Source of the DNA: Psychromonas algicola
GTDB taxonomy: Bacteria; Pseudomonadota; Gammaproteobacteria; Enterobacterales; Psychromonadaceae
Length of the DNA stretch: 64,000 nucleotides
Reading direction: 5' to 3'
NCBI RefSeq assembly: GCF_004378355.1
Contig: NZ_SNUB01000006.1
Location: 62,001 to 126,000 of the forward strand
Both the position numbers and the translations under genes were made by a program. This document shows positions 19,026 to 27,458 of this stretch, one piece after another (within the stretch, counting starts at the first letter, position 1; each line of letters starts with the position of its first letter). Below the pieces are notes generated by a model. The model saw only the letters and a list, made by a program, of their open reading frames with translations. It did no database searches and was not told the DNA's origin.

Positions 19026-19062
19026 AAAAGGTTTCATCTTAACGGATGAAACCTTTCTTTTT
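19026..19062 (+). terminator. terminator after pflB
   Basis: AAGGTTTCATC-loop-GATGAAACCTT followed by a T-rich tract. It sits between pflB and pflA and would set pflB mRNA levels above pflA. Confidence 0.85.
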
Positions 19063-19141
19063 ATCCACACCAAAATGATTATTTGTATTATTTTTTCATA
19101 AAAGAACAAATATAAATAATCAGTTTTTATGAGGTTACAAA

Positions 19142-19882
19142 ATGTCAGTCACTGGACGAGTTCATTCTATAGAAACCTGCGGTACCGTTGATGGACCAGG
19201 GATCCGCTTTATTATCTTTTTACAAGGCTGCTTAATGCGTTGTAAATATTGTCACAACCGTGATACTTGGGATACTGAAGCAGGCAAAGAAACGACTGTT
19301 GAAGAACTGATGAAAGAATTACTGCAATATCGTAATTTTATGGAAGCATCTGGTGGTGGTATCACTATTTCAGGTGGCGAAGCCATGTTACAACCTGAGT
19401 TTGTATTAGCTATGTTCAAAGCCTGTCGTTTAGAAGGCATTCATACTTGCTTAGATACCAACGGTTTTGTACGCAAAATAGATCAAACAACTAAAGATAT
19501 TCTAGACCATACAGATCTAGTGCTATTAGATATCAAACAGATGGATAATAAAAAGCACATCGACCTCACGCATGTGAGTAATAAGTACACCTTAGAGTTT
19601 GCTAAATATTTAGCCGATCATAATCAAGCAGTTTATTTACGTTATGTGGTTGTACCAGGTATTACCGACGATCTTGACGATGCACATGCATTAGGTAAAT
19701 TTATCGAACCAATGAAGAATATAGTGAAGATTGAAATGCTTCCTTATCATGAACTAGGTAAGCACAAATGGACTGCAATGGGTGAAATTTATCCACTAGA
19801 TGGCGTTCATCCGCCAACAAGAGAATCGATGATTGCAGTACAACAAGTGCTACAACAATATCATCCCGATGTTATTTTCTAA
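19142..19882 (+). CDS. pflA: pyruvate formate-lyase activating enzyme
   Basis: Radical-SAM enzyme that abstracts hydrogen from the PflB glycine under anoxia. 246 residues, as in E. coli. The [4Fe-4S] motif is Cys30-x3-Cys34-x2-Cys37 ([11 protein letters not shown]), followed by the SAM-binding GGE motif (SGGEAML). Start at 19142. It lies 161 bp after pflB, separated by a terminator, so it is read at lower level or from its own promoter. Confidence 0.97.
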   Translation: MSVTGRVHSIETCGTVDGPGIRFIIFLQGCLMRCKYCHNRDTWDTEAGKETTVEELMKELLQYRNFMEASGGGITISGGEAMLQPEFVLAMFKACRLEGIHTCLDTNGFVRKIDQTTKDILDHTDLVLLDIKQMDNKKHIDLTHVSNKYTLEFAKYLADHNQAVYLRYVVVPGITDDLDDAHALGKFIEPMKNIVKIEMLPYHELGKHKWTAMGEIYPLDGVHPPTRESMIAVQQVLQQYHPDVIF

Positions 19883-19895
19883 ATAATATTCCTTA

Positions 19896-19933
19896 AAATA
19901 GCGAAAGTGTGCTCATTACTTTCGCTATTTCTT
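19896..19933 (+). terminator. terminator after pflA
   Basis: AAATAGCGAAAGT-loop-ACTTTCGCTATTT, a perfect 13-bp stem followed by CTTTATTG; only a short T-run. Confidence 0.7.
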
Positions 19934-19963
19934 TATTGCCTTTTAATCAATACAGAAAATACT

Positions 19964-20779
19964 ATGACCTCTTTTATTTGCCCCCTTTGCCAAGCTTCTT
20001 TCAATCGACAAGATAAAACTCAGGTCTGTGAAAATAATCATCATTTTGATATCGCAAAAGAAGGTTATTTAAATTTACTGCCCGTGCAATCTAAAAGCTC
20101 AAAAAATCCCGGTGATAATAAAGAAATGATGTCAGCGAGACGTGCATTTTTAAATACTGGTGGTTATTTAGCCCTAGCAGAAAAAGTGGCACAAACAACT
20201 CAGCATTATTTAACCAATGTAGAGCAAGCAAGTGTTTTAGATTTAGGTTGCGGAGAAGGTTATTACACAGCTCTTATTAGCCAGCAGGTATCATCTCACC
20301 ACATATGCGGTTTGGATATCTCTAAAGTAGCCATACGTTATGCAGCAAAACGTTATAAAAATATCGACTTTTGTGTCGCGAGTGCTTATCAAATTCCATT
20401 AGCTGACGAGAGCATTGATCTAATAACACGCATCTATGCACCTTCAAAAGCAGAAGAATTAATGCGAGTTATTAAAAAAAATGGTTATTTAATTACAGTT
20501 ACGCCAGCTCCTCGCCATTTATATCAGCTACGCGAAGTCATTTATGAGCAGGTAGAAGCACATTTACAGGAGAATGAAGCCATAAATGGTTTCACTAAAA
20601 TAGAGCAAATTAACCTCAATTATGAACTAATAATTGAGCAAGAGCAGCAATTAAAAGACCTTATCAACATGACCCCTTTTGCATGGAAATTCACACAAGA
20701 GAAATTGGCTTTATTACTGACTCAATCGAATTGGAAAATTGAATGCGATTTTAATATTGAAGTGTTTCAAAAAAATTAG
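19964..20779 (+). CDS. rlmA: 23S rRNA (guanine(745)-N(1))-methyltransferase RlmA
   Basis: Methylates G745 in 23S rRNA helix 35. 271 residues from ATG 19964 (E. coli 269). The earlier in-frame ATG at 19907 lies in the pflA terminator and is rejected. The N-terminal zinc module is CPLC...C...H (CPLCQASF, CENNHHFD), then KEGYLNLL and NPGD, typical of RlmA, then a Rossmann methyltransferase core with the SAM loop VLDLGCGEGYYT. Its last 4 bp overlap the 3' end of the convergent yfbV. Confidence 0.92.
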   Translation: MTSFICPLCQASFNRQDKTQVCENNHHFDIAKEGYLNLLPVQSKSSKNPGDNKEMMSARRAFLNTGGYLALAEKVAQTTQHYLTNVEQASVLDLGCGEGYYTALISQQVSSHHICGLDISKVAIRYAAKRYKNIDFCVASAYQIPLADESIDLITRIYAPSKAEELMRVIKKNGYLITVTPAPRHLYQLREVIYEQVEAHLQENEAINGFTKIEQINLNYELIIEQEQQLKDLINMTPFAWKFTQEKLALLLTQSNWKIECDFNIEVFQKN

Positions 20780-21225
20780 ATTAATTCGTTATTATACAAG
20801 AAATTATCGCCCCCTTTTTTAAAGCCTTTATTCAATAATTTTGCTAAATCGATGAATTTAGGGTTATCAATCATTACTTTTTGCCCTTCCTGCTGACCAT
20901 TTAATACATCACTAATTTCAACATACCAAGTAAACAAGGCAGGCGACAAGGACTGTTGTGAGCGATTACCCAACCATAAAAGACAATGAACCGGCAATCC
21001 AATCAAAAACAGAATAAATGTTGCGGTACTTGGCCAAGGGAAATAAATTGGAAACAAAATATATAGTGAAGCCACAAGCATTATAAATACAGGAAATATT
21101 TTAATCAGAAGTTGAGTGTAAAACGCCATTTTACTATCAACAAATAAAGAGTATAAACAACGTTGCTTAGGCCACGTTTTTAGATAACGGTCGCCTTCTT
21201 TTAACACGCTAAAAAAGTTAAGCAA
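20776..21225 (-). CDS. yfbV: YfbV family inner-membrane protein (UPF0208, DUF412)
   Basis: A 149-residue protein with two transmembrane segments (about 40-60 and 68-90) and a soluble C-terminal part. The N-terminus FFSVLKEGDRYLKTWP and the WLGNRSQQSLSPALFTWYVE region match E. coli YfbV, which has been implicated in chromosome terminus organisation and membrane function; its exact role is not settled. Divergent from ackA, as in E. coli. Confidence 0.9.
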   Translation of the reverse strand: MLNFFSVLKEGDRYLKTWPKQRCLYSLFVDSKMAFYTQLLIKIFPVFIMLVASLYILFPIYFPWPSTATFILFLIGLPVHCLLWLGNRSQQSLSPALFTWYVEISDVLNGQQEGQKVMIDNPKFIDLAKLLNKGFKKGGDNFLYNNELI

Positions 21226-21377
21226 ATAAGCGCTCCTTTAAGAAAAATAAATGGTCAATATTAATATTATTAATAATCAATGAAAAATGTTTACATTAAC
21301 TTTGATTTCAAATAATTTTTATTAAATTGATGTTTGTAATTTTATTACATAAGCGTAAAATTCAAATCATAGCTTAA

Positions 21378-21393
21378 TGTGAGCAATGTCACC
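21378..21393 (+). promoter_or_regulatory. candidate CRP site upstream of ackA
   Basis: TGTGA-GCAATG-TCACC matches nine of ten positions of the CRP core TGTGA-N6-TCACA. It lies about 31 bp before TATACA at 21416, a possible -10, and 100 bp before ackA. Confidence 0.5.
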
Positions 21394-21492
21394 AAATGCT
21401 AAGTATCAATTAAGTTATACAATTATATCCTAACGCAATATCAAACTTTGTTTTGATATTTTAAGCTTATATTTTACTGATTGGAATTCTTC

Positions 21493-22692
21493 ATGAGCAA
21501 TAAATTAGTCCTTGTACTCAACTGTGGTAGTTCTTCGCTAAAATTCGCCGTCATTAATGCAAACAATGGTGATGAAGTCATCAGTGGTTTGGCGGAATGT
21601 TTTAACCTTCCTGACGCACGCATCAAATGGAAATTTGATGGCAAAAAAGAAGAAGCCAACCTTCCTGAAAATAGTGCCCACTCTGAAGCAATCAGCTTTA
21701 TTGTAGAAGATATCATCAAGAAAATTGATGGTCTTGCTGAGCAATTCATTGCAGTAGGACATCGTGTTGTACATGGTGGCGAAAAATTCTCTAAATCAGT
21801 GATCATTGACGAGGCTGTATTAGAAGGTATTCAAGAATGTGCTTCACTTGCTCCTTTACATAACCCTGCACATATCTTAGGTATTAAAGCAGCACAAAAA
21901 GCTTTCCCTACACTAACTCAAGTTGCTGTGTTTGATACTGCATTCCATCAAACAATGCCAGCGAAAGCATTTATGTATGCATTACCATACAACTTATATA
22001 AAGATGCACATATCCGTCGTTACGGTATGCACGGCACAAGCCATTTATTTGTAACAAGAGAAGCTGCAAAAGCATTAAATAAACCAATGGATGAGCTGAA
22101 CATTATCTCTGCACATTTAGGTAATGGTGCTTCTGTTACTGCGATTAAGAACGGACAATGTGTTGATACAAGTATGGGAATGACACCACTTGCAGGATTA
22201 ATAATGGGAACTCGCTGTGGTGACATCGATCCAAGCATTATTGATCATCTTGTTACTAATGAAGGTTACACTCTTGAAGCAGTAATGGATATACTACAGA
22301 AGAAAAGTGGTCTGCTAGGTATATCGGGTATTTCAAGTGATTTACGTGAAGTGGCAAGTAATTATGAAAAAGGCCATGAAGGTGCTACTTTAGCGATTGA
22401 TATGCTGACATACCGTTTAGCTAAATATATTGCAGGTTACTCTGTACCATTAGGTCGTATTGATGCAATCGTATTTACTGGTGGTATTGGTGAAAACTCT
22501 GCACTAATCCGAGAAAAAGTATTAGCTTACTTAACTATGTTTGGTTACCAAGTTGATGCAGAGAAAAATAAAGCAGCAACGCTCGGTGCATCAGGTGTGA
22601 TCACAACAGATAACAGCCCAATCGCAGTGGTTATTCCAACCAATGAAGAATGGGTTATCGCGCAAGATTCTGCAGAACTCGTTTCTGCATAA
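21493..22692 (+). CDS. ackA: acetate kinase
   Basis: Acetyl phosphate + ADP to acetate + ATP. 399 residues (E. coli AckA 400). The start is set at ATG 21493 because [20 protein letters not shown] matches the family N-terminus; the frame extends to TTG 21481 without support. ASKHA motifs: [19 protein letters not shown], the [11 protein letters not shown] phosphate loop, [10 protein letters not shown] and FTGGIGENS. First gene of ackA-pta, with a possible CRP site upstream. Confidence 0.97.
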   Translation: MSNKLVLVLNCGSSSLKFAVINANNGDEVISGLAECFNLPDARIKWKFDGKKEEANLPENSAHSEAISFIVEDIIKKIDGLAEQFIAVGHRVVHGGEKFSKSVIIDEAVLEGIQECASLAPLHNPAHILGIKAAQKAFPTLTQVAVFDTAFHQTMPAKAFMYALPYNLYKDAHIRRYGMHGTSHLFVTREAAKALNKPMDELNIISAHLGNGASVTAIKNGQCVDTSMGMTPLAGLIMGTRCGDIDPSIIDHLVTNEGYTLEAVMDILQKKSGLLGISGISSDLREVASNYEKGHEGATLAIDMLTYRLAKYIAGYSVPLGRIDAIVFTGGIGENSALIREKVLAYLTMFGYQVDAEKNKAATLGASGVITTDNSPIAVVIPTNEEWVIAQDSAELVSA

Positions 22693-22705
22693 TCTAAACT
22701 AATTG

Positions 22706-22727
22706 AAAGAGAGCATTAGCTCTCTTT
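22706..22727 (+). promoter_or_regulatory. intercistronic hairpin in ackA-pta
   Basis: AAAGAGAGC-atta-GCTCTCTTT, a perfect 9-bp stem in the 62-bp gap, followed by a loose T-rich stretch. It may attenuate readthrough into pta or protect the ackA mRNA 3' end. Confidence 0.55.
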
Positions 22728-22754
22728 ATTTCATTCTATTAAAAAGGAATAATC

Positions 22755-24920
22755 ATGGGTCGTACAATAATGCTGATCCCGATTGGCTCGGGTGTTGGTG
22801 TAACTTCAGTTAGTCTTGGTATGGTTCGCTCAATGGAGCGCCAAGGTGTTGCAGTAAATTTCTTCAAGCCTATTGCTCAACAACGTCCTGGTGACCTTGG
22901 TGGCATAGAACGTTCAACAGCAACACTTCGTAATTCAAGTAATATCCTTCCTCCTGAACCTTTTGCAATGAAATATGCAGAAAACCTTATCTCTTCAGGA
23001 AATACATCAGAACTACTTGAAAATATCGTACAACGTTTCCGTGAAGATACTAAAGAAAGCGATGTGATCATCGTTGAAGGTTTAGTACCGACTGATAAAC
23101 ATCAATTTGCTAATGGTCTTAACTACAGTATCGCAAAAGCATTAAATGCAGATATGGTATTTGTTGCTCATCCAAGTAATGACTCATCACAGCAGCTTAA
23201 AGAACGTATCGACATTGCGATTTCAGCATTCGGCGGTAAAGACAATAAGCGTCTTGTGGGGTGTATTATCAATAAAGTCGGCGCACCTGTTGACGAAAGT
23301 GATAATGCTGGACCAGATTTAACTGAAATGTTTGATATTCCAGTTGCTAACTCTAATAGCAACCTTGAAGTCTTACAAATGTTCAGTAAGAGCCCGTTAC
23401 CTATTCTAGGTTGCATCCCTTGGAGTGCAGACTTAGTTGCTCCTCGTGTTAAAGATCTAGCAGTACACCTAGAAGCAAAAATATTAAATAAAGGTGATTT
23501 AGAAAACCGTCGTTTACATTCAGTGACTTTCTGTGCTCGTTCAATTCCAAATATGGTTGAACATTTTAAAGCAGGTTCAATGTTAGTAACTTCTGGTGAC
23601 CGTAGTGACGTTATCATCGCAACGTGTCTCGCTGTTATGAACGGCATGAAGATTGGTTGTTTATTACTGACTGGTGATTACACGCCAGAAGAAGAAGTAA
23701 TGAAACTATGTAAGAGTGCAATGAACTCTGGTTTACCTGTTTTATTAATCAAAAGTAATACATGGCAAACAGCTCAACGTTTACAAAACTTCAATATGGA
23801 AATCCCTGTTGATGACCTTGAACGTATCGAAAAAGTACAAGAGTACATTGCAAGCCACATTGATAAACATTGGTTAGAAACATTAACGGAAGACTCTTCA
23901 TTATCTCGTCGTTTATCACCACCAGCGTTCCGTTATCATTTAACAGAACTAGCGCGTAAAGCGAACCAACGCATTGTGTTACCTGAAGGTGAAGAGCCAC
24001 GTACTATTCAAGCGGCGGTTATTTGTGCTGAACGTGGTATTGCAAAACCAGTATTATTAGGTAACCCAGAAGAAATTCATAAAATTGCAAGCCAGCAAGG
24101 TATTGTAATTACTGAAGATGTTGAAATAGTTAATCCAGTTGATGTTATTGAACGTTATGTCGCACCTATGGTTGAATTACGTAAATCAAAAGGTCTAACA
24201 CCTGTTGTTGCTCGTGAACAGCTTCAAGATACTGTAGTACTAGGTACAATGATGTTAGCTGAAAATGAAGTCGCAGGTTTGGTTTCTGGTGCGGTACATA
24301 CAACGGCAAATACTATTCGCCCAGCATTACAGTTAATCAAGACTGCACCTGGTGCAAGCCTTGTTTCTTCTATTTTCTTTATGCTATTACCTGACCAAGT
24401 ATTGGTTTACGGTGACTGTGCAATCAACCCAGATCCAACAGCTGACCAATTAGCAGATATCGCAATTCAATCTGCAGACTCAGCAATTGCATTCGGTATT
24501 GATCCTAAAGTAGCGATGATCAGTTACTCTACTGGTGATTCTGGTGCAGGATCTGATGTAGAAAAAGTACGTGAAGCAACTAAAATTGCTCAAGAGCGCC
24601 GCCCAGACTTATTAATCGACGGACCTCTACAGTACGATGCCGCTGTAATGGAAAATGTAGCGAAAAGTAAAGCGCCAGATTCTAAAGTTGCAGGCCAAGC
24701 AACTGTATTTATCTTCCCTGATTTAAATACAGGTAATACAACTTACAAAGCAGTACAACGTAGTGCAGACCTAATCAGTATCGGTCCAATGCTACAAGGT
24801 ATGCGTAAGCCTGTTAATGACTTGTCACGTGGCGCGCTAGTAGACGATATTGTTTACACAATCGCATTAACAGCAATTCAAGCAACACAAGCAGCCGATA
24901 AAGCAGCCCTAGAAGGTTAA
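22755..24920 (+). CDS. pta: phosphate acetyltransferase
   Basis: Acetyl-CoA + Pi to acetyl phosphate + CoA. 721 residues, the long class II form as in E. coli (714). The N-terminal P-loop/BioD-like regulatory domain begins [14 protein letters not shown]; a DRTGG-type domain lies in the middle (~215-330); the catalytic PTA_PTB domain takes the last ~320 residues ([10 protein letters not shown]-like start, [32 protein letters not shown]). AAGGAATAATC precedes the ATG. Co-transcribed with ackA. Confidence 0.97.
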   Translation: MGRTIMLIPIGSGVGVTSVSLGMVRSMERQGVAVNFFKPIAQQRPGDLGGIERSTATLRNSSNILPPEPFAMKYAENLISSGNTSELLENIVQRFREDTKESDVIIVEGLVPTDKHQFANGLNYSIAKALNADMVFVAHPSNDSSQQLKERIDIAISAFGGKDNKRLVGCIINKVGAPVDESDNAGPDLTEMFDIPVANSNSNLEVLQMFSKSPLPILGCIPWSADLVAPRVKDLAVHLEAKILNKGDLENRRLHSVTFCARSIPNMVEHFKAGSMLVTSGDRSDVIIATCLAVMNGMKIGCLLLTGDYTPEEEVMKLCKSAMNSGLPVLLIKSNTWQTAQRLQNFNMEIPVDDLERIEKVQEYIASHIDKHWLETLTEDSSLSRRLSPPAFRYHLTELARKANQRIVLPEGEEPRTIQAAVICAERGIAKPVLLGNPEEIHKIASQQGIVITEDVEIVNPVDVIERYVAPMVELRKSKGLTPVVAREQLQDTVVLGTMMLAENEVAGLVSGAVHTTANTIRPALQLIKTAPGASLVSSIFFMLLPDQVLVYGDCAINPDPTADQLADIAIQSADSAIAFGIDPKVAMISYSTGDSGAGSDVEKVREATKIAQERRPDLLIDGPLQYDAAVMENVAKSKAPDSKVAGQATVFIFPDLNTGNTTYKAVQRSADLISIGPMLQGMRKPVNDLSRGALVDDIVYTIALTAIQATQAADKAALEG

Positions 24921-24934
24921 TTTATCAAGCTAAC

Positions 24935-24986
24935 AAAAAAAGCCCCAGTTAACTCGTGAAATAGCGATGTTAAATGGGGCTTTTTT
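24935..24986 (+). terminator. terminator of ackA-pta
   Basis: AAAAAAGCCCCA paired with TGGGGCTTTTTT around a 27-nt loop that can itself pair (GTTAAC/GTTAA); the outer A/T arms allow function in both directions, so it may also serve the minus-strand methyltransferase gene. Confidence 0.85.
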
Positions 24987-25000
24987 ATTGGATTTTTTGT

Positions 25001-25939
25001 TTAATCCGATAATTCAATGAGAACGCACTTAAGTCCTTTGTCTCGGTCATTATTAGTAAATACTGCAGGAGGCTCAATAACATTTACCACTTTTGCTTGC
25101 GGACAATGTTCAGCTAATGAATCGTAAATAAACTTAAAATTAAGATCTGGGCTGTTTAAGCATAGCAATGCTTGCCCACCTGTCTTCAGCAAATCTGGCA
25201 ATCGACGCATAATTTTTGGATAATCACGTTTAATATTCACGCTGCCCTTTTGTAAAGAGGGAGGATCAGCAATCACGATATCATAAGGACCTAAACGAGT
25301 TACCTTTCCCCATGATTTAAACAAATCATGGCCAAGATATTTTACCTTAGCAAGATCGTGTTCATTTAATCGATGATTATCACGCCCTACCGCCAGTGCA
25401 GCTTTACTCATGTCTAAATTAACGACTTGCTCAGCACCACCAGCAATCGCAGCAGCAGAAAAAACACAGGTATAAGAGAAGAGGTTTAACACGCGCTTAT
25501 TTTTACTATTCTCTCGCAACCATGAGCGACCATTTTTCATGTCTAAGAAAATACCGTAGTTTTGATTTTTACCTAAGCTAATTTTATAAGCAAGTCCATT
25601 TTCACAAGCAGAATAATCATTTAATTCTTCACCATATAAAACCTGTGTAGGCGCTAAATCTCGACAGCGAAACTGTACTTGAATGCTTTGGACTTTAAAT
25701 CCCTTTGCAGTTAGTTCAGACAATAGGAATGCACTTAATTGTGCTAGCCACTGTTGATCTTCTTCTTTATATAAAATGATCAATACAACGGGTGCTAACC
25801 AATCGATATTAATGTGCTGATATTCTGGGTAACAAAATCCTCGCCCATGAAATAAACGAAACATTTCTTTTTCTTGCCCAGCATCAATGGCTAATAATGG
25901 CTCAGAGAAATGCATTTTTTCTAATAACGGGTCAAACAT
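25001..25939 (-). CDS. class I SAM-dependent methyltransferase, RlmI/RlmL-like
   Basis: A 312-residue Rossmann methyltransferase of the Methyltrans_SAM family that includes the 23S rRNA enzymes RlmI and RlmK. Visible motifs: NYGIFLDMKNGR (substrate/SAM region before the core), VLNLFSYTCVFSAAAIAGGAEQVVNLDMS (motif I-II), DIVIADPPSLQKG (motif IV, DPPS). It lacks the PUA domain of RlmI, so its RNA target is not known; rRNA or tRNA are the likely substrates. It follows the AI-2E transporter gene after 3 bp on the same strand, so the two are co-transcribed. Confidence 0.75.
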   Translation of the reverse strand: MFDPLLEKMHFSEPLLAIDAGQEKEMFRLFHGRGFCYPEYQHINIDWLAPVVLIILYKEEDQQWLAQLSAFLLSELTAKGFKVQSIQVQFRCRDLAPTQVLYGEELNDYSACENGLAYKISLGKNQNYGIFLDMKNGRSWLRENSKNKRVLNLFSYTCVFSAAAIAGGAEQVVNLDMSKAALAVGRDNHRLNEHDLAKVKYLGHDLFKSWGKVTRLGPYDIVIADPPSLQKGSVNIKRDYPKIMRRLPDLLKTGGQALLCLNSPDLNFKFIYDSLAEHCPQAKVVNVIEPPAVFTNNDRDKGLKCVLIELSD

Positions 25940-25942
25940 ATT

Positions 25943-27040
25943 TTATTTTTCTTCTTCAATTAGTGATTCATCATCTGTATTTATAAAAGCGTCTGCATTT
26001 TGCTGTTCGATATCATCAATCTCTTTATCAGAGCTTAATAAAATAGCAAACCATCGACCTCCTTCGCTGCTCTCTAATGCAATTTTTAAAATCATAGTTA
26101 ATGGCACTGAAAGCAACATCCCTACCATGCCTAATAACCAACCCCAAAAGATTAATGATAGAAAAACGACAAGAGTAGACAATCCCAAACTTCGCCCCAT
26201 AAAGCGAGGTTCAACGACATTCCCCATCACCATATTCACACCAACAAACAAACCAATAACGATAGAAGCGTACCCAGCTCCCAATTGTAAGAAGGTTAAA
26301 ATAACAGCAGGTACGGCTGCAATAATGGATCCTATATTAGGAATATAATTAAGCAAAAAGGCCAATAAGGCCCATAGCACATAAAATTGTACCCCTAAGA
26401 TCCATAAAACAGTGCCAATCACTAAACCAGTCGCTAAACTGATCACCGTTTTAATCGCCATATACTGATTAACCATATTTAAAAAATGATCTAATTTCTT
26501 CTCTGTTTTAACAGAATCATCAAAGGCAATATGCAATTTTTTAGCAAAAACCTTACCCTCGGAAAGCATAAAAACAACAGTTAGCAGCAGTAGGAAAACA
26601 TTACCTAACACGCTACTAAAACCACTCAAAGTCGTTGTGACTAAATTCATTACTTTAGCAGGATCAAAGTAAGAGCGAATGTCATTCATCGACACTACAA
26701 TATCGTGGCTTGCCAACCATTTAAGCAGCCATGTAATTTCTTCGGACAATTGAGCTTCATAAACAGGAATTGCCACTCTAAAATCATTGACAGCAGCGCC
26801 AATCACACCACCCAATATAAGAAATAAGGAGAAGATGGTAAAAATAACAATGGTAATCGCCAATCCTCTAGGCACTTTTTTGTTTTCTATATAGTTAACC
26901 GCAGGATTACAAATAATGGCAACAAATAGAGACAATAAAAAAGGAACCACAATTGGAGCGGCTACTTTTATCCCAGCTAAAGCGATCACAAAGGCAGAAA
27001 AGTACAGAACACTACGCGCGGCAGCAGGCATATTCCCCAT
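25943..27040 (-). CDS. AI-2E family transporter (PerM/YdiK-like permease)
   Basis: A 365-residue membrane protein with 7-8 predicted helices: two at the N-terminus, one near residue 60-80, one near 150, and four between ~200 and 330. The C-terminal block (LNYIPNIGSIIAAVPAVILTFLQLG, VEPRFMGRSLGLSTLVVFLSLIFWGWLLGMVGMLL in outline) is the AI-2E_transport signature. Family members range from AI-2 exporters (TqsA) to sodium/proton antiporters, so the substrate is open. The C-terminus is acidic. Upstream gene of a two-gene unit with the methyltransferase. Confidence 0.85.
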   Translation of the reverse strand: MGNMPAAARSVLYFSAFVIALAGIKVAAPIVVPFLLSLFVAIICNPAVNYIENKKVPRGLAITIVIFTIFSLFLILGGVIGAAVNDFRVAIPVYEAQLSEEITWLLKWLASHDIVVSMNDIRSYFDPAKVMNLVTTTLSGFSSVLGNVFLLLLTVVFMLSEGKVFAKKLHIAFDDSVKTEKKLDHFLNMVNQYMAIKTVISLATGLVIGTVLWILGVQFYVLWALLAFLLNYIPNIGSIIAAVPAVILTFLQLGAGYASIVIGLFVGVNMVMGNVVEPRFMGRSLGLSTLVVFLSLIFWGWLLGMVGMLLSVPLTMILKIALESSEGGRWFAILLSSDKEIDDIEQQNADAFINTDDESLIEEEK

Positions 27041-27273
27041 AATATTTATTCCTTACATAGAGTTATCTTTATGGACAAGATATTAGTGAAGCATTATAGC
27101 GGATCACTATACATTAATAAAAATGACTTAGTGCAAGCTAAAATATTGAAATAGTTAAATAAAGTATTTAGTCATTAATTAGTCTTTAAATTGGCTCAGA
27201 ATTATCTTATTAATTACTTGAATGTCATCTTTAAATAACAAATAAATGGTTAAATAACATACTACTCAAAATC
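27041..27273. other. intergenic AT-rich region upstream of adhE
   Basis: No gene or clear hairpin seen between the AI-2E transporter start and the first FNR-like site. It would contain the transporter promoter on the minus strand, not resolved by eye. Confidence 0.3.
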
Positions 27274-27287
27274 ATGACCTAGATCAC
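27274..27287 (+). promoter_or_regulatory. second, weaker FNR-like site upstream of adhE
   Basis: ATGAC-CTAG-ATCAC, four mismatches from TTGAT-N4-ATCAA spread over both arms, lying 44 bp upstream of the better site. May be a distal FNR or Fnr/Crp-family site. Confidence 0.3.
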
Positions 27288-27317
27288 CAAAAGCCCAGTA
27301 TCCATGGTATCTTGAAT

Positions 27318-27358
27318 GTGATCTAAATCAATGTGGGTTGCATGATTGTTCCTATAAT
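27318..27358 (+). promoter_or_regulatory. FNR-dependent adhE promoter
   Basis: GTGAT-CTAA-ATCAA (27318-27331, one mismatch from the FNR consensus) followed by a perfect TATAAT at 27353-27358. The centre of the site is 28.5 nt before the -10, giving a class II position near -41.5 with a start around 27366. The leader is then about 93 nt. Confidence 0.75.
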
Positions 27359-27458
27359 GAATGTGAAAGTTTTTTACTAAGTCAATTTTTATAAGTCACT
27401 TAGATTTAATAAAGCATTTTTAAAATTTTTTAAATTTATTAAACTTTGGAGAAAATAT

